64,000 bases of DNA from positions 1,054,001 through 1,118,000 of the forward strand of contig OY781043.1 of assembly GCA_963676165.1 (NCBI GenBank), read 5' to 3'. The notes under the pieces were generated by a model that was not told where the DNA came from, did not search any database, and saw nothing but the letters and a program-made list of their open reading frames with translations. This document shows positions 34,681 to 43,886 of the stretch, piece after piece. Position 1 is the first letter of the stretch. The number at the start of each line of letters is the position of its first letter. The stretch is from JAQIBY01 sp963676165 (GTDB lineage: Bacteria > Bacteroidota > Bacteroidia > Bacteroidales > ML635J-15). The translations under genes were made by a program, and so were the position numbers.

Positions 34681-37011
34681 ATGCGGAAACTCTACTTTTT
34701 TATAACATTACTTTTCTCAATTTCTGCATCAGCACAATACTTTGATGTGAAGACATTTCGTGCATTGCCTCAGGATATGGATGCCAGAATTAATTATCCG
34801 GTTTTAGATCAAAATGGAGAAAAAGCTGCACTCCTGAAAATTGTTACAACGAAAACAGGCTTCCATTTTGAGGCGGGTATGCTTGGTGTCGTGAAAACGG
34901 AACAAAAAGCTGGCGAAATTTGGGTTTATGTCCCGCATGGAAGCCGTAAATTAACAATTAAACATGCAGAGCTTGGAGTACTACGCGATTACAATTATCC
35001 CATTGCTATACAAGAAGCTGGAGTGTACGAAATGCAATTGGTTACTGGAAAGGTAACCCAGATTGTTCAATCTTATAAGATTGATGCTCAGTGGTTAGTA
35101 ATTCAGTCTGAACCCTCGGGAGCAACTGTCTATATCAATGGAAATGAAGTTGGGCAAACACCATTAAACCGTAAATTTAAAACAGGGAAATACGATTTTC
35201 GTATTGAATATCCACGATACCATGCTGAAATCGGGAAGTTGGAAATAAAAGATGAAAAATTGGTGCTAGATTACAGCCTTAAACCACAATTTGGAGAGGT
35301 GTATGTTGAGTCTTTCCCTGAGTCAGGAATGGAAATCTTTCTTGATAATAAATCCACAGGAAAATTTACACCTGCAAAAATCAAGTCAATTGATAGCGGG
35401 AAACATAGCCTTAGTTTGCGCTCAAAATGGTATCAAAATATGTCTCAGGTTGTGCTTGTTGAGGATGAAAAAACATCTAATTTACGTTTTGATATGCATC
35501 CAGCATTTGCAGAAATCCATATTCAGACTTTGGAGGGTGCGGAAATCCGCATTGACGATGTGAAAAAAGGAGAGAGTGAGTGGAGTGGAAGATTGCTCGA
35601 AGGTGTTTACGATATTCATGTCAGTAAAGCGAGCTATCTTAGTGTTCGCAGACAAGTTGAAGTGAAGTCTGGAGAGAACATTCAGCTTGATATGGAATTG
35701 TATGCAAAAACAGGAAATCTAGATGTCATTTCTCAACCCGTGGGGGCAGAAATTTATCTTGATGGAAAGTTAAAGGGACATACGCCAGAGACACTAACAG
35801 GTTTGCTTTGTGGAGAGCATAAACTTGTTATTAAGTCCAAAGGTTTTGCAGATCATGTTCAGGCAGTTACTATTCGTGAAAGCGAAACTGTCCTTGTTGA
35901 CACTGTATTAAAAACAGGAGAAAGCATACATTTTCAGTCTGATCCAAGTGGTGTTGAGTTTTATGTGAATGGGAAACTTGCTGGTAATACTCCAATTATT
36001 GCAAATCTGTCTTATGGAGAGTACGATATCCGCTTAGCTCGTGGACAGTTGAAGAAAAAGCTTAAACTGGATGTCGAACCTGCCATGCAAAATGAAATTC
36101 GAATTGATATGAGAAATCGTTCGGAAAAGGAGGAGGATCAAATGTGGGATCGTGTACGCAAAACAAATTCGGATGCTGGGTATAAAGCGTATCTTGAAAA
36201 ATATCCAAAAGGAAGACATGTAGCAGAGGCAAGAGATTTGTTGCTTAGTTTGAAAGCAGAGGAAGAGGAAATGCTTTATCAAAAAGCAATCAACTCGAAA
36301 TTGTTGGTTGATTATGAAGCTTATGCTGATAATTATCCCAAAGGAAAGTACATCCATGAAATTGCTGAGAGTTTGAAAGATTCATATTACCAGTTCGGCA
36401 GCGAGGCATTTGAAGCGAAATCCTATTCTCAGGCTTATGCGTACTTTACTGAGTATTTAACTCATTTTCCAAGTGCTGAACATCGGGTAGAGGTTGAGGC
36501 AAAACAGAAAAAAGCGTCGCGTCGAATGGGACGAACAGATCAAGTTTTTTTAATGTATAATTACGATGCTGAGTCAGAGTATGGATTGTCCATAGGGTCT
36601 TTAAAAAAGCGAGGAATGGGCTCTTATTATGCGCTGAAATTTGATCATAATATTTTATCGCCAGGTGCCTCTGTTTTATACACTGAATCAGAATATTTAG
36701 ATACGCCTTTTCATTCCGATGAAGTAACAAGTCACAAGGTTGGAAGTATTGCAGGTTCAGCAGGTGTAACCTATGCATTGTTTTATCCTGTTTGGGTATA
36801 TGGAGGTGTTGGTTATGGATATTATCCATATTATAAGCAGTACGATGAGGGTATGGTTGACTTTTGGGTGAAAAGTGAAAGTCTGACGAAACATCGTTTC
36901 TTCTATGAGTGTGGTTTTATGATGAACCTTGGTAATGCCATTAGTTTAAAAGCTGGGATGCTGGTGCATGATCAAGCCATTTTTCAATTTGGATTAGGTG
37001 GGCGATTTTAA
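34681..37011 (+). CDS. PEGA-domain exported protein
   Basis: 776 residues from ATG 34681 (MRKLYFFITLLFSISASAQ); an in-frame start at 34621 would bury the signal peptide. About residues 120-480 carry a run of PEGA-type beta domains, each with a core like SEPSGATVYINGNEVGQTPL, SQPVGAEIYLDGKLKGHTPETL or SDPSGVEFYVNGKLAGNTPII. Residues 480-600 are helical with short YLEKYPKG and YADNYPKGKY tracts typical of TPR-like or surface spacers, and the C-terminal 170 residues look like beta-strands of a membrane-associated domain (YNYDAESEYGLSIGSL...). Role unknown; likely outer-membrane or periplasmic. Confidence 0.83.
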   Translation: MRKLYFFITLLFSISASAQYFDVKTFRALPQDMDARINYPVLDQNGEKAALLKIVTTKTGFHFEAGMLGVVKTEQKAGEIWVYVPHGSRKLTIKHAELGVLRDYNYPIAIQEAGVYEMQLVTGKVTQIVQSYKIDAQWLVIQSEPSGATVYINGNEVGQTPLNRKFKTGKYDFRIEYPRYHAEIGKLEIKDEKLVLDYSLKPQFGEVYVESFPESGMEIFLDNKSTGKFTPAKIKSIDSGKHSLSLRSKWYQNMSQVVLVEDEKTSNLRFDMHPAFAEIHIQTLEGAEIRIDDVKKGESEWSGRLLEGVYDIHVSKASYLSVRRQVEVKSGENIQLDMELYAKTGNLDVISQPVGAEIYLDGKLKGHTPETLTGLLCGEHKLVIKSKGFADHVQAVTIRESETVLVDTVLKTGESIHFQSDPSGVEFYVNGKLAGNTPIIANLSYGEYDIRLARGQLKKKLKLDVEPAMQNEIRIDMRNRSEKEEDQMWDRVRKTNSDAGYKAYLEKYPKGRHVAEARDLLLSLKAEEEEMLYQKAINSKLLVDYEAYADNYPKGKYIHEIAESLKDSYYQFGSEAFEAKSYSQAYAYFTEYLTHFPSAEHRVEVEAKQKKASRRMGRTDQVFLMYNYDAESEYGLSIGSLKKRGMGSYYALKFDHNILSPGASVLYTESEYLDTPFHSDEVTSHKVGSIAGSAGVTYALFYPVWVYGGVGYGYYPYYKQYDEGMVDFWVKSESLTKHRFFYECGFMMNLGNAISLKAGMLVHDQAIFQFGLGGRF

Positions 37012-37092
37012 TGGTTATGCTTGCTTTCTACGTCTTTTCTGTTTTTATAATTCATATTTTTCACTATCTTTCGTATCTGAAAATTGGATAGT

Positions 37093-37935
37093 ATGAAACA
37101 AGCCATTGTATTTTCATTACTTATTGTGCTTATTTTGAGTCTCAATTCTTGTTGGAAAAGAGTAATTTCAAATGATCCTGTTGCATCCCAGAAAACCGAG
37201 GAAGAAGTGGTTTTTGATGCGGATGATTATATTGAACGTGTGCTTGGAGTTGAGTTTGAAATGGTTGCTATTCAGGGAGGAGTGTATTACATGGGTTCTG
37301 ATGCAGCAGATGCAAACGATGATGAAAATCCGGTGCATAAAGTGCGCTTAGATGATTTTTACATTGCCAAATATGAGGTTACTCAAGTGCAATGGGAAGC
37401 TATTATGGGAGATAATCCTTCTTACCATAAAAATTGTGACGATTGTCCTGCAGAAAATATTATGTTTCGGGTAGAGGAGTTTATTGACGCTTTAAATCAA
37501 GTGACAGGAAAAAATTATCGACTTCCAACGGAAGCTGAATGGGAATATGTCGCACGCGGAGGTCAAAAAATGCCGAGCTTGGATAATGTGAGTGATTTTC
37601 TTTATGCTGGGAGTAATGATTTAGATGAAGTCGGTTGGTGTGCCGAGAATAGTAGTGGAATCACTCAGCCGGTGGGTCAGAAAGAACCTAACCAATTGGG
37701 AATTTATGATATGACAGGAAATGTTTGGGAGCCTTGTCAAGACAAGTATTATGCGGATTATTATAACTTTTCAATTCCAAACAATCCGGTGAATCCAGCA
37801 ATGGGTGATTATCAGGTTTTGCGAGGAGGCTCATGGTTTAATGATGCATATAACTGCAGAAATACCAACCGTGTTGAAGGCTTTCGGAATTATGGAAGCA
37901 ATGCTCGTGGAATTCGTTTGGCTCATGATATGTAA
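37093..37935 (+). CDS. SUMF1/formylglycine-generating-enzyme-type lipoprotein
   Basis: 280 residues from ATG 37093 (MKQAIVFSLLIVLILSLNSC, lipobox LNSC with attachment Cys near residue 20). Residues about 55-280 form an FGE-sulfatase domain: EMVAIQGGVYYMGSD, YIAKYEVTQVQWEAIMG, YRLPTEAEWEYVARGG, YDMTGNVWE and LRGGSWFNDAYNCR...GIRLAHD. Enzymatic FGE cysteines are not evident, so this is more likely one of the non-catalytic members found in Bacteroidota surface or gliding systems (GldJ/GldK-related fold). It follows the PEGA gene by 81 bases. Confidence 0.85.
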   Translation: MKQAIVFSLLIVLILSLNSCWKRVISNDPVASQKTEEEVVFDADDYIERVLGVEFEMVAIQGGVYYMGSDAADANDDENPVHKVRLDDFYIAKYEVTQVQWEAIMGDNPSYHKNCDDCPAENIMFRVEEFIDALNQVTGKNYRLPTEAEWEYVARGGQKMPSLDNVSDFLYAGSNDLDEVGWCAENSSGITQPVGQKEPNQLGIYDMTGNVWEPCQDKYYADYYNFSIPNNPVNPAMGDYQVLRGGSWFNDAYNCRNTNRVEGFRNYGSNARGIRLAHDM

Positions 37936-38110
37936 TTGCATTTTTAGTTGATTTTTACGACGTCTGCGAAAATCGGACTTCCTCTTCCAATTTAAGCTGT
38001 CTCCTTTATATTGCATTGAAGTCTTTGAATTTTTATAAGGTGATTTTCCTGAAACATACTTTAAAATCGATGAAAAAACACTAATTTTACAAAATTATTC
38101 AGTACGTATT

Positions 38111-38557
38111 ATGGCAAAAAATGCAAAAGAAAAAGGAAAGGTTTATCAACAATTTATTTCTGTTGTTATCGCTTTAGATTACATTTCTCTCATTGGATTT
38201 ATTGTGAGTTTTGAATATTGCAAAACCCGTGGATTGGAATTGTGGTCAGAAGCACTTTGCATTGTTTTTCTTTCCCTATTTGTTGGGGGATTTATTTTTG
38301 GCTTTATCCGTACAGGACTTTGGCGATATATTCATAAACCTCTCCGTCAGCTAAATGCCAAAGAGATGGAAGAGACAAGCAGAGCGCTACGAATCGCCTA
38401 TTCTGTGTTTGTTATCTTAGTCATTTCTCTTCTCTTGGTTTTCTCTTTTGCTGAATTTGGACCAGATCTGGTTTCTGTTATCGGTATTTATCTTATTGCA
38501 CATACTTTGCCGGCTGCAGTTGTCGCATGGACAAATCCATTCCAACGGGAAGGTTAA
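38111..38557 (+). CDS. small four-helix membrane protein
   Basis: 148 residues, no signal peptide. Four hydrophobic segments near residues 14-35, 47-70, 93-117 and 122-140 (ISVVIALDYISLIGFIVSF, IVFLSLFVGGFIFGFI, VFVILVISLLLVFSF, SVIGIYLIAHTLPAAVV). Charged Lys/Arg ends favour an inner-membrane protein. No family recognised. Convergent with the J-domain gene, five bases apart. Confidence 0.7.
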   Translation: MAKNAKEKGKVYQQFISVVIALDYISLIGFIVSFEYCKTRGLELWSEALCIVFLSLFVGGFIFGFIRTGLWRYIHKPLRQLNAKEMEETSRALRIAYSVFVILVISLLLVFSFAEFGPDLVSVIGIYLIAHTLPAAVVAWTNPFQREG

Positions 38558-38562
38558 GAAAG

Positions 38563-39084
38563 TCAAATCTCATCAAGTTTTACTAAAAGAATTGTTGAAA
38601 CAACACCTAAAGCCAAAGATAAAGCAGTTAAAAAAAATGCTCCGTTTACTAAACTAAATATTGTGGATCCTATAGAGCTTAGTAGTAATATGCTAAAAAT
38701 GGCATATAAAATTGATGATGTAGTAGTAATGAAAAATTCTATACCTAGTTCTTTTAATATTTTCATAAATTCATTAAAAGTCATATTAGAAAGTTCTTCG
38801 CTTTGACTTTCTGCATTTTTAGTCCACTTAATTAGATCTATATCCTTAAAACCTGTTTCAGTATTGTTCGTATAATTTTTTAGTTCAATGTCGTATTTTT
38901 CTCGTGCTACTTTGTCGGATAGAATTAAGTATGCTGTATTTATTTCGATAAATTTCTCTTTTGCATTTGTATTGCTGTTTTTATCTGGATGCCATTGCAT
39001 TGCAAGTTTTCTATAAGATTTTTTTATTTCTGAAAAAGATGAATTAGTTTCAATGCCAAGTGTTTTGTAATGATCTTTAAACAT
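38563..39084 (-). CDS. J-domain (DnaJ-like) membrane protein
   Basis: 173 residues. Residues 1-68 are a complete J domain with the HPD motif at 32-34 (MQWHPDKNSNTNAKEKF) and the flanking helices (DHYKTLGIE..., IEINTAYLILSDKVAREKYD). Two to three membrane helices follow (about 113-165). It lacks the zinc and substrate domains of DnaJ, so it presumably recruits DnaK to a membrane client. Next to it on the same strand is a frameshifted tiny membrane protein. Confidence 0.88.
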   Translation of the reverse strand: MFKDHYKTLGIETNSSFSEIKKSYRKLAMQWHPDKNSNTNAKEKFIEINTAYLILSDKVAREKYDIELKNYTNNTETGFKDIDLIKWTKNAESQSEELSNMTFNEFMKILKELGIEFFITTTSSILYAIFSILLLSSIGSTIFSLVNGAFFLTALSLALGVVSTILLVKLDEI

Positions 39085-39096
39085 TAAGTAATAAAT

Positions 39097-39286
39097 TTAT
39101 TTTTTTAATTTTAATTTTTCACTTTTGTTTTTTGATTTCTTAAATAGATGATTGTAGGCAAAGTTAATTGCGAAGTAAGCAAATATACCTCCCATGGCAT
39201 AAAATGATTCATTAATATAAACACCTAAAATAATAAATCCTGATAGAAGAATTATAAAAATAATGATTTTCCCAGTTTTTTTTCAT
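39097..39286 (-). pseudogene. frameshifted tiny membrane protein gene
   Basis: On the minus strand ATG at 39286 is followed by a run of eight A. With seven A the frame would read MKKTGKIIIFIILLSGFIIL and continue through SFYAMGGIFAYFAINF to a Lys-rich tail, ending at the TAA at 39097-39099; with eight A it shifts out of frame at once. The region is 190 bases, one more than a multiple of three. The product would be about 62 residues with two membrane helices. Either a true frameshift, slippage at the A run, or a sequencing error in the homopolymer. It is not part of either neighbouring gene. Confidence 0.6.
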
Positions 39287-39300
39287 TTTAGCGATCATTG

Positions 39301-39912
39301 TTAATTTTCCCATTTCGATTGAAGTATAAAACTATTGGCTACTAAAGCGAAAAACGGTTTATACGAATTGAATAGTTGTTTTAGGTCTCCTTTTCCTTTA
39401 ATATCACCAACAGAGCATTGTATCGAGATATAATAGTCTTTGTAAAATATCATATAAGCTCGGGTATATAATGAGAGCTCAATTTCCATTGAAGTTTTTC
39501 TATTCATCATGTAATCTACATATGCTGCCATCTCTCCATCAATTTTAAAATCTTTATTCTCACGTAAGAAAGTAGCGTTATTAGGCAAGTTATATTGTAG
39601 GTTGTTAAATTCGTTTTTAATTTCATTTTCTGTATATATTTTGTCTAATTTAAAAACTAATACATCATATTCTACTCTTGCTGTTCCAATTGTTTTATTA
39701 AACTTTTGAACAATGTGTGGTCTGTTACCTTCTTCTTTTTTCCAATCGTCTAGATATTCGATGTCAAAGCTTAATCCTTGAGCTTTAGTGTGGTATTTTG
39801 AATTAAAAACTTTTGTTTTGCCTGATGTGAAAGATATGATATCGTTATTTTGAGCAGAAATATTGTTGTAACCAATTATTAAAAAAACAATAAGTGCTGT
39901 CAGCTTCTTCAT
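39301..39912 (-). CDS. exported protein of unknown function
   Basis: 203 residues from ATG 39912 (MKKLTALIVFLIIGYNNISAQ signal peptide); a longer frame to 40071 would overlap the isomerase gene upstream and bury the signal. The mature part has YLDDWKKEEGNRPHIVQKFN, then a VEYDVLVFKLDKIYTENEI stretch and ends in SFILQSKWEN. Such small secreted proteins next to J-domain genes recur in this phylum, but I do not recognise a family. Function unknown. Confidence 0.6.
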   Translation of the reverse strand: MKKLTALIVFLIIGYNNISAQNNDIISFTSGKTKVFNSKYHTKAQGLSFDIEYLDDWKKEEGNRPHIVQKFNKTIGTARVEYDVLVFKLDKIYTENEIKNEFNNLQYNLPNNATFLRENKDFKIDGEMAAYVDYMMNRKTSMEIELSLYTRAYMIFYKDYYISIQCSVGDIKGKGDLKQLFNSYKPFFALVANSFILQSKWEN

Positions 39913-39994
39913 TTTAGTTTTGGTTTTAAGTTTTAAAAAAATAATATCTGTAAATATAATAAAAAATAGTGTTGTTCCTAATAAATGGGATGTA

Positions 39995-40969
39995 TTATTG
40001 CACAGACAGAATCTGAACACTAAAAACCAAGGTTGACCAAGGAGGGACAGGTCCTTTTTGTTCTTCACCATAAGCCAGATCGAATGGAATAATGATAACT
40101 CCTGTGGAGCCTTGTGTCATACCTGTTAAGCCATGTTCGAGACCCGGGATTACTTCTTGATTTCCAAGTTTGAAGGTAAATACTTCTTGTGAATTTAATG
40201 TTGTGGAAAACACTTTGTCGTCAAGGAATTTTCCTTCGTAATGAATGCTTACCTGTGAGTTTTCATTGACTGCAGGTCCGCTTCCCTGATGTGTGATTTC
40301 ACGATAAACACCAGAGCTTAATTTTGTGGCATTAATTTCATGTTTTAGCATGTATCGTTTGATTTCACTGGCTTCAAGCTGTCGTTTTTCGTGTAATTTG
40401 GCATTTTGCATAATTTCCCAACGCTCTGCAGGAATGATTTTCATCATGCGAATGTGAAATCGAAGGGAGTCGCCAGGAAAAATAAAGTGGGGCGTTTCTG
40501 CGAGTTGTCTTGTGTGTCTGTAAAACTTAACAGCATCCAAAAGAAATTCAGCACTATCTCTTTCATGCATTTGAAATAAAGCCTCATCAATGGTGCCTGG
40601 CAATTCTGGTTTTTGCATGCGCATCTTCATTGTGTCAGGTAACTCGGTTGATGAGAATAGCAAACTGTCTCCTAAGAAATATTCCATTTTCAGGTAAATA
40701 ACATCTCCGGGATTTGGGTATGGACGATTCGGATAGTATTCATGCATATGATACTTTAGTCCAGTTTCCAAAACCTTGTAATACGCAGTGTTTTCAATGC
40801 TGTCTTCTTCTGTCAAATTCTGTCGTGTCGGAATCTGAATGTTTTCTACCTCGTTGGTGTCAGCTGTAGTACTGCTTTGCTGTTGATTTTCCGCTTGCTT
40901 TGGTTTGCAAGCGACAACCGCTAAGCTGATGCAGGTAATTCCGATGAGATGTTTGCCTATTTGTCGCAT
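39995..40969 (-). CDS. FKBP-type peptidyl-prolyl isomerase lipoprotein
   Basis: 324 residues. Lipoprotein signal (MRQIGKHLIGITCISLAVVAC, attachment Cys near residue 21). Residues about 70-185 resemble an FKBP fold without its active-site pattern (GDVIYLKMEYFLGDSLLFSS); residues about 222-324 are a standard FKBP domain with VSIHYEGKFLDDKVFSTT, VIPGLEHGLTGM and IIIPFDLAYGEE. It folds proline-containing outer-membrane or secreted proteins in the periplasm. It overlaps the preceding gene by one base (TAATG), last of an operon of three such lipoproteins. Confidence 0.9.
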   Translation of the reverse strand: MRQIGKHLIGITCISLAVVACKPKQAENQQQSSTTADTNEVENIQIPTRQNLTEEDSIENTAYYKVLETGLKYHMHEYYPNRPYPNPGDVIYLKMEYFLGDSLLFSSTELPDTMKMRMQKPELPGTIDEALFQMHERDSAEFLLDAVKFYRHTRQLAETPHFIFPGDSLRFHIRMMKIIPAERWEIMQNAKLHEKRQLEASEIKRYMLKHEINATKLSSGVYREITHQGSGPAVNENSQVSIHYEGKFLDDKVFSTTLNSQEVFTFKLGNQEVIPGLEHGLTGMTQGSTGVIIIPFDLAYGEEQKGPVPPWSTLVFSVQILSVQ

Positions 40970-41838
40970 TACTGAATGTTAATTAGTTCAACTTCAAAAA
41001 CCAATGTGGAGTAGGGGAGAATGTCTTTGCCTGTTCCTCGTTTTCCGTAACCAAGCTTAGATGGGATAATGAGTTTTGCTTTTTCGCCTTTCTTCATCAA
41101 AGCGATACCTTCTTCCCAGCCTTGTATAACTCTGCCTTGGCCGAGATAAAAACTGAATGGATTTTTTCCAATGGATGAATCAAATACTTTTCCACTGATT
41201 AAACTGCCGGTGTAATGTACAGTAACATAATCGCCAGCTTTTGCAGTTTCACCTTGTCCTTTTTTGATGGGGACATAATATAAGCCAGATTCTGTAGGTT
41301 CTACGGTTATGTTAGTGAGTTCTAAGTAATTTTCTAACAAATCCATTTCTTTTTCTTCGCTGGAATGATAGTTCTCATCCAACTGATTCCCATATTCTTC
41401 CTTCTTTAGAATGTTCTTCATCCTTACATGTATAATCACATCGTCTCCTTTGCTAAGCCCTTCAGGCAACTGTTCCTGTCGCAACGTGAATTTGTAGAAA
41501 TCATAGGCGTTGATTTTGAAACTTGCTGAATCCCCAACGTTCATCATGTTTAGTCCATCTTCTAAGCTTCCGCCCGGATGTGTAGCTCCTTTTATAGTTC
41601 GCATGTATGTTCTGTCACCATCCAATGAATTGAAAAGAATATCTCCTTTTGTCGTTTCATAAATTAAATCGAGGATAACGACATCACCTGTTACTGGTTT
41701 TGCATTGTTGGGGAAGGACTCATGCAATACATACCTTAATCCAGTTTCTGCGGTTTTAAAATTGTCTGCATTTTTATCTTTATTGCAGCTGAATAAAAAC
41801 AATACACTAAATAAAAGAATCAAATGTTGCTTTTTCAT
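40969..41838 (-). CDS. FKBP-type peptidyl-prolyl isomerase lipoprotein
   Basis: 289 residues. Lipoprotein signal with lipobox FLFSC (attachment Cys near residue 18). The same two-module plan as the next gene: an N-terminal FKBP-like part (about 35-140: GDVVILDLIYETTKGDILFNSL) and a C-terminal canonical FKBP domain (about 190-289: VTVHYTGSLISGKVFDSS, VIQGWEEGIALMKKGEKAKLIIPSKLGYG, split in two). The closing LPYSTLVFEVELINIQ is the standard end. 26 bases downstream of the GldI-like gene. Confidence 0.9.
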   Translation of the reverse strand: MKKQHLILLFSVLFLFSCNKDKNADNFKTAETGLRYVLHESFPNNAKPVTGDVVILDLIYETTKGDILFNSLDGDRTYMRTIKGATHPGGSLEDGLNMMNVGDSASFKINAYDFYKFTLRQEQLPEGLSKGDDVIIHVRMKNILKKEEYGNQLDENYHSSEEKEMDLLENYLELTNITVEPTESGLYYVPIKKGQGETAKAGDYVTVHYTGSLISGKVFDSSIGKNPFSFYLGQGRVIQGWEEGIALMKKGEKAKLIIPSKLGYGKRGTGKDILPYSTLVFEVELINIQ

Positions 41839-41864
41839 TTTCTTACTTACTAAAGATTAAACAA

Positions 41865-42407
41865 TTAATATAATTCACTCAATTCAATGTTGTACACTAA
41901 AATGGCATCAGCAGGAATTTTATTTCCATCCCCAGGCATTCCATAAGCCAAATGAGGAGGTATAATGATATGTGCTTTGTCTCCTTGACGCATGTTTAAA
42001 AGCGCTTCTTCAAGACCGCTTTCGATTTGTGCTCTTCCCAATTTTATGCTTCTCGGACCAGTGCTGTCTGATGAATAGCAAAATCGTCCGTCAAGCAAAT
42101 GCAAATCATAATGAAAGGTAGCAGTCATGCCACTATCTGCAGGCATGCCTGTTCCGTTTTCGTAGATGGAATAAAATAAGCCTGTTTCAGTTCGAGTCAT
42201 ATTCCAATTTCGTCTTTCTGCATATTTTTGTATCATCATGTCTTGATCTCTCACTTTGGCATGATTCCAATCCATCATAGGTTCTTTGTACTCCTTTTCT
42301 ATGGTTTTCATGTCTGGTGGTTCTGGATTGCTTGAATTGCGATTGCAAGAACATGCTCCGAACATCATGAATGATACTATGATTACGACTAATGTTTTCA
42401 TTGACAT
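41865..42407 (-). CDS. GldI-like FKBP-type isomerase lipoprotein
   Basis: 180 residues. Lipoprotein signal MSMKTLVVIIVSFMMFGACS, attachment Cys near residue 19. One FKBP domain at about 70-180 (FHYDLHLLDGRFCYSS, IESGLEEALLNMRQGDKAHIIIPPHLAYGMPGDG, quoted in parts). In Flavobacterium the gliding-motility lipoprotein GldI is an FKBP isomerase lying next to a DHH phosphoesterase gene, as here. The T9SS cargo genes of this window fit that identification. It overlaps the DHH gene by 10 bases. Gene symbol left blank because gliding itself cannot be proven here. Confidence 0.85.
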   Translation of the reverse strand: MSMKTLVVIIVSFMMFGACSCNRNSSNPEPPDMKTIEKEYKEPMMDWNHAKVRDQDMMIQKYAERRNWNMTRTETGLFYSIYENGTGMPADSGMTATFHYDLHLLDGRFCYSSDSTGPRSIKLGRAQIESGLEEALLNMRQGDKAHIIIPPHLAYGMPGDGNKIPADAILVYNIELSELY

Positions 42408-43423
42408 AGTTTGTTTTTGTATTCAGGTAATAAAGCAACGAATTTATTGATACTTTCTTGTAAACTCAATTGACAATTTCCTCCTGCAGCATTTTTGTGA
42501 CCTCCTCCATTGAAATGTTTCGCAGAAAATTCATTGGCAGGAAAATCGCCTATACTCCGGAAACTGATTTTAATTTCATCCTCTTTTTCTAAAAAGAGCG
42601 CAGTAAAAACTGTTCCTTTAATGGATAGTGGATAATTTACAAAACCCTCGGTGTCACCGGCTTGGTAATTGAGGTTTTTCATATCAGACTTGCTAAGTGC
42701 GATAAATGCAGTGTTGAATTCTGGAAAATATTGCATTCTTTCATGCAATGCTAATCCTAACAGTTGCATTCTGTCAGCAGAGTAGTTGTTGTAAATTAAT
42801 CCGTAAACTTGATTTTTGCGGACTCCTTTTCTCAGTAAATCGGCAACAACCTCAAAGGTTTCCGGATCGGATGAATTGTAATTAAAGCAACCAGTATCTG
42901 TCAGTATTCCGCAGTAAATTGCTTCGGCAATGTCTCTGTCTATTTGGTTGTTCCATTCCCAAGCTGTGAAAACATGATATAGCAATTCAGCTGTGGAACT
43001 CATTTTAGGTTCCGATATTACATAGTCAAAGTGTGATTCTGGGTTTGGGTGATGATCGATAAGTATTTTAATTGCAGAGTGTTGCTTGACATAATCGCCC
43101 AGCCATGCAATACGGTTCAGTGCATTAAAATCTTGAAGTAAAAGCAAGTCGCATTGCATGAGTTTGTCTAAAGACTCGTCTTTGTTTTGATCTGCAACGA
43201 TGATTTCTTCATTGCATTTCATCCACGAAAGAAAATCAGGATAGTTGTCCGGGGTAAAAACGCTTACTTTCATTTTTATGGATTTCAGCATAAGATACAT
43301 TGCCATAGATGAACCCAATGCGTCACCATCGGCATTCTTATGCGTGATAATCCCAATGTGTTTTGCCTTGATTATCTGATTTTTAATTTCTGATAACTCG
43401 CTATGTGTGTTTTTAAGTTTCAT
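42398..43423 (-). CDS. DHH-family phosphoesterase (NrnA-like)
   Basis: 341 residues. N-terminal DHH domain with HKNADGDALGSSMAMYLML (metal Asp residues), LLLQDFNAL, ILIDHHPNP (the DHH motif near residue 120) and GILTDTGCFNY; C-terminal DHHA1 domain ending in GGGHKNAAGG (near 310). NrnA-type enzymes degrade short RNAs and 3'-phosphoadenosine phosphate. First gene of the isomerase operon, coupled to the GldI-like gene by a 10-base overlap. Confidence 0.93.
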   Translation of the reverse strand: MKLKNTHSELSEIKNQIIKAKHIGIITHKNADGDALGSSMAMYLMLKSIKMKVSVFTPDNYPDFLSWMKCNEEIIVADQNKDESLDKLMQCDLLLLQDFNALNRIAWLGDYVKQHSAIKILIDHHPNPESHFDYVISEPKMSSTAELLYHVFTAWEWNNQIDRDIAEAIYCGILTDTGCFNYNSSDPETFEVVADLLRKGVRKNQVYGLIYNNYSADRMQLLGLALHERMQYFPEFNTAFIALSKSDMKNLNYQAGDTEGFVNYPLSIKGTVFTALFLEKEDEIKISFRSIGDFPANEFSAKHFNGGGHKNAAGGNCQLSLQESINKFVALLPEYKNKLCQ

Positions 43424-43466
43424 GTGTGATTTAACAATTACTTGTTCTTCATTGTTTAATGCTAGT

Positions 43467-43757
43467 CTATTTTAAAATAACCTCTTTAACAAGTTCTCTT
43501 CCAACCTGTTCGTTGATACGCTTTACTAGAGTTGCTCTTTGTCCTGATAATTCATGACGTAAAATGGGAGAGCGTAAGTGTACAACCATGGTTTGATCTC
43601 TAAAATAGATTTTCTCTGTGTATGCAGCTGCATTTTTACCGACAACACGTTCCCAATTTCGTTTGATGTTGGCCTTGTCCATACCATTTTGAAGCTGATA
43701 CTGCTTCTTCATCAACTTGATAACTTCTGATATGCCTTGGGTCTGCGATCTTTTCAT
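43467..43757 (-). CDS. DciA-like (DUF721) protein
   Basis: 96 residues, mostly helical then a short beta part. IKRNWERVVGKNAAAYTEKIYFRDQTMVVHL, quoted in part as WERVVGKNAAAYTEKIYF, and SPILRHELSGQRATLVKRIN fit the DUF721/DciA family, whose members load the replicative helicase in many bacteria. It stands at the start of the minus-strand operon, 43 bases before the DHH gene. Confidence 0.8.
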   Translation of the reverse strand: MKRSQTQGISEVIKLMKKQYQLQNGMDKANIKRNWERVVGKNAAAYTEKIYFRDQTMVVHLRSPILRHELSGQRATLVKRINEQVGRELVKEVILK

Positions 43758-43886
43758 AAGCTTGCAAGATACAAAAAGCTCTGCAAAAATTCCAATCTGA
43801 AAAGAGGATTTTAGTGAAGTGAAATTTAACTTGATAAAACGCCCTGTTTTGCATAAATTTGAAGGGAATATGATATGTTATTTGAT

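Noticed and set aside
39913..40071. N-terminal extension of the exported protein at 39301-39912
   Set aside because: It overlaps the isomerase gene upstream and buries the signal peptide starting at 39912.
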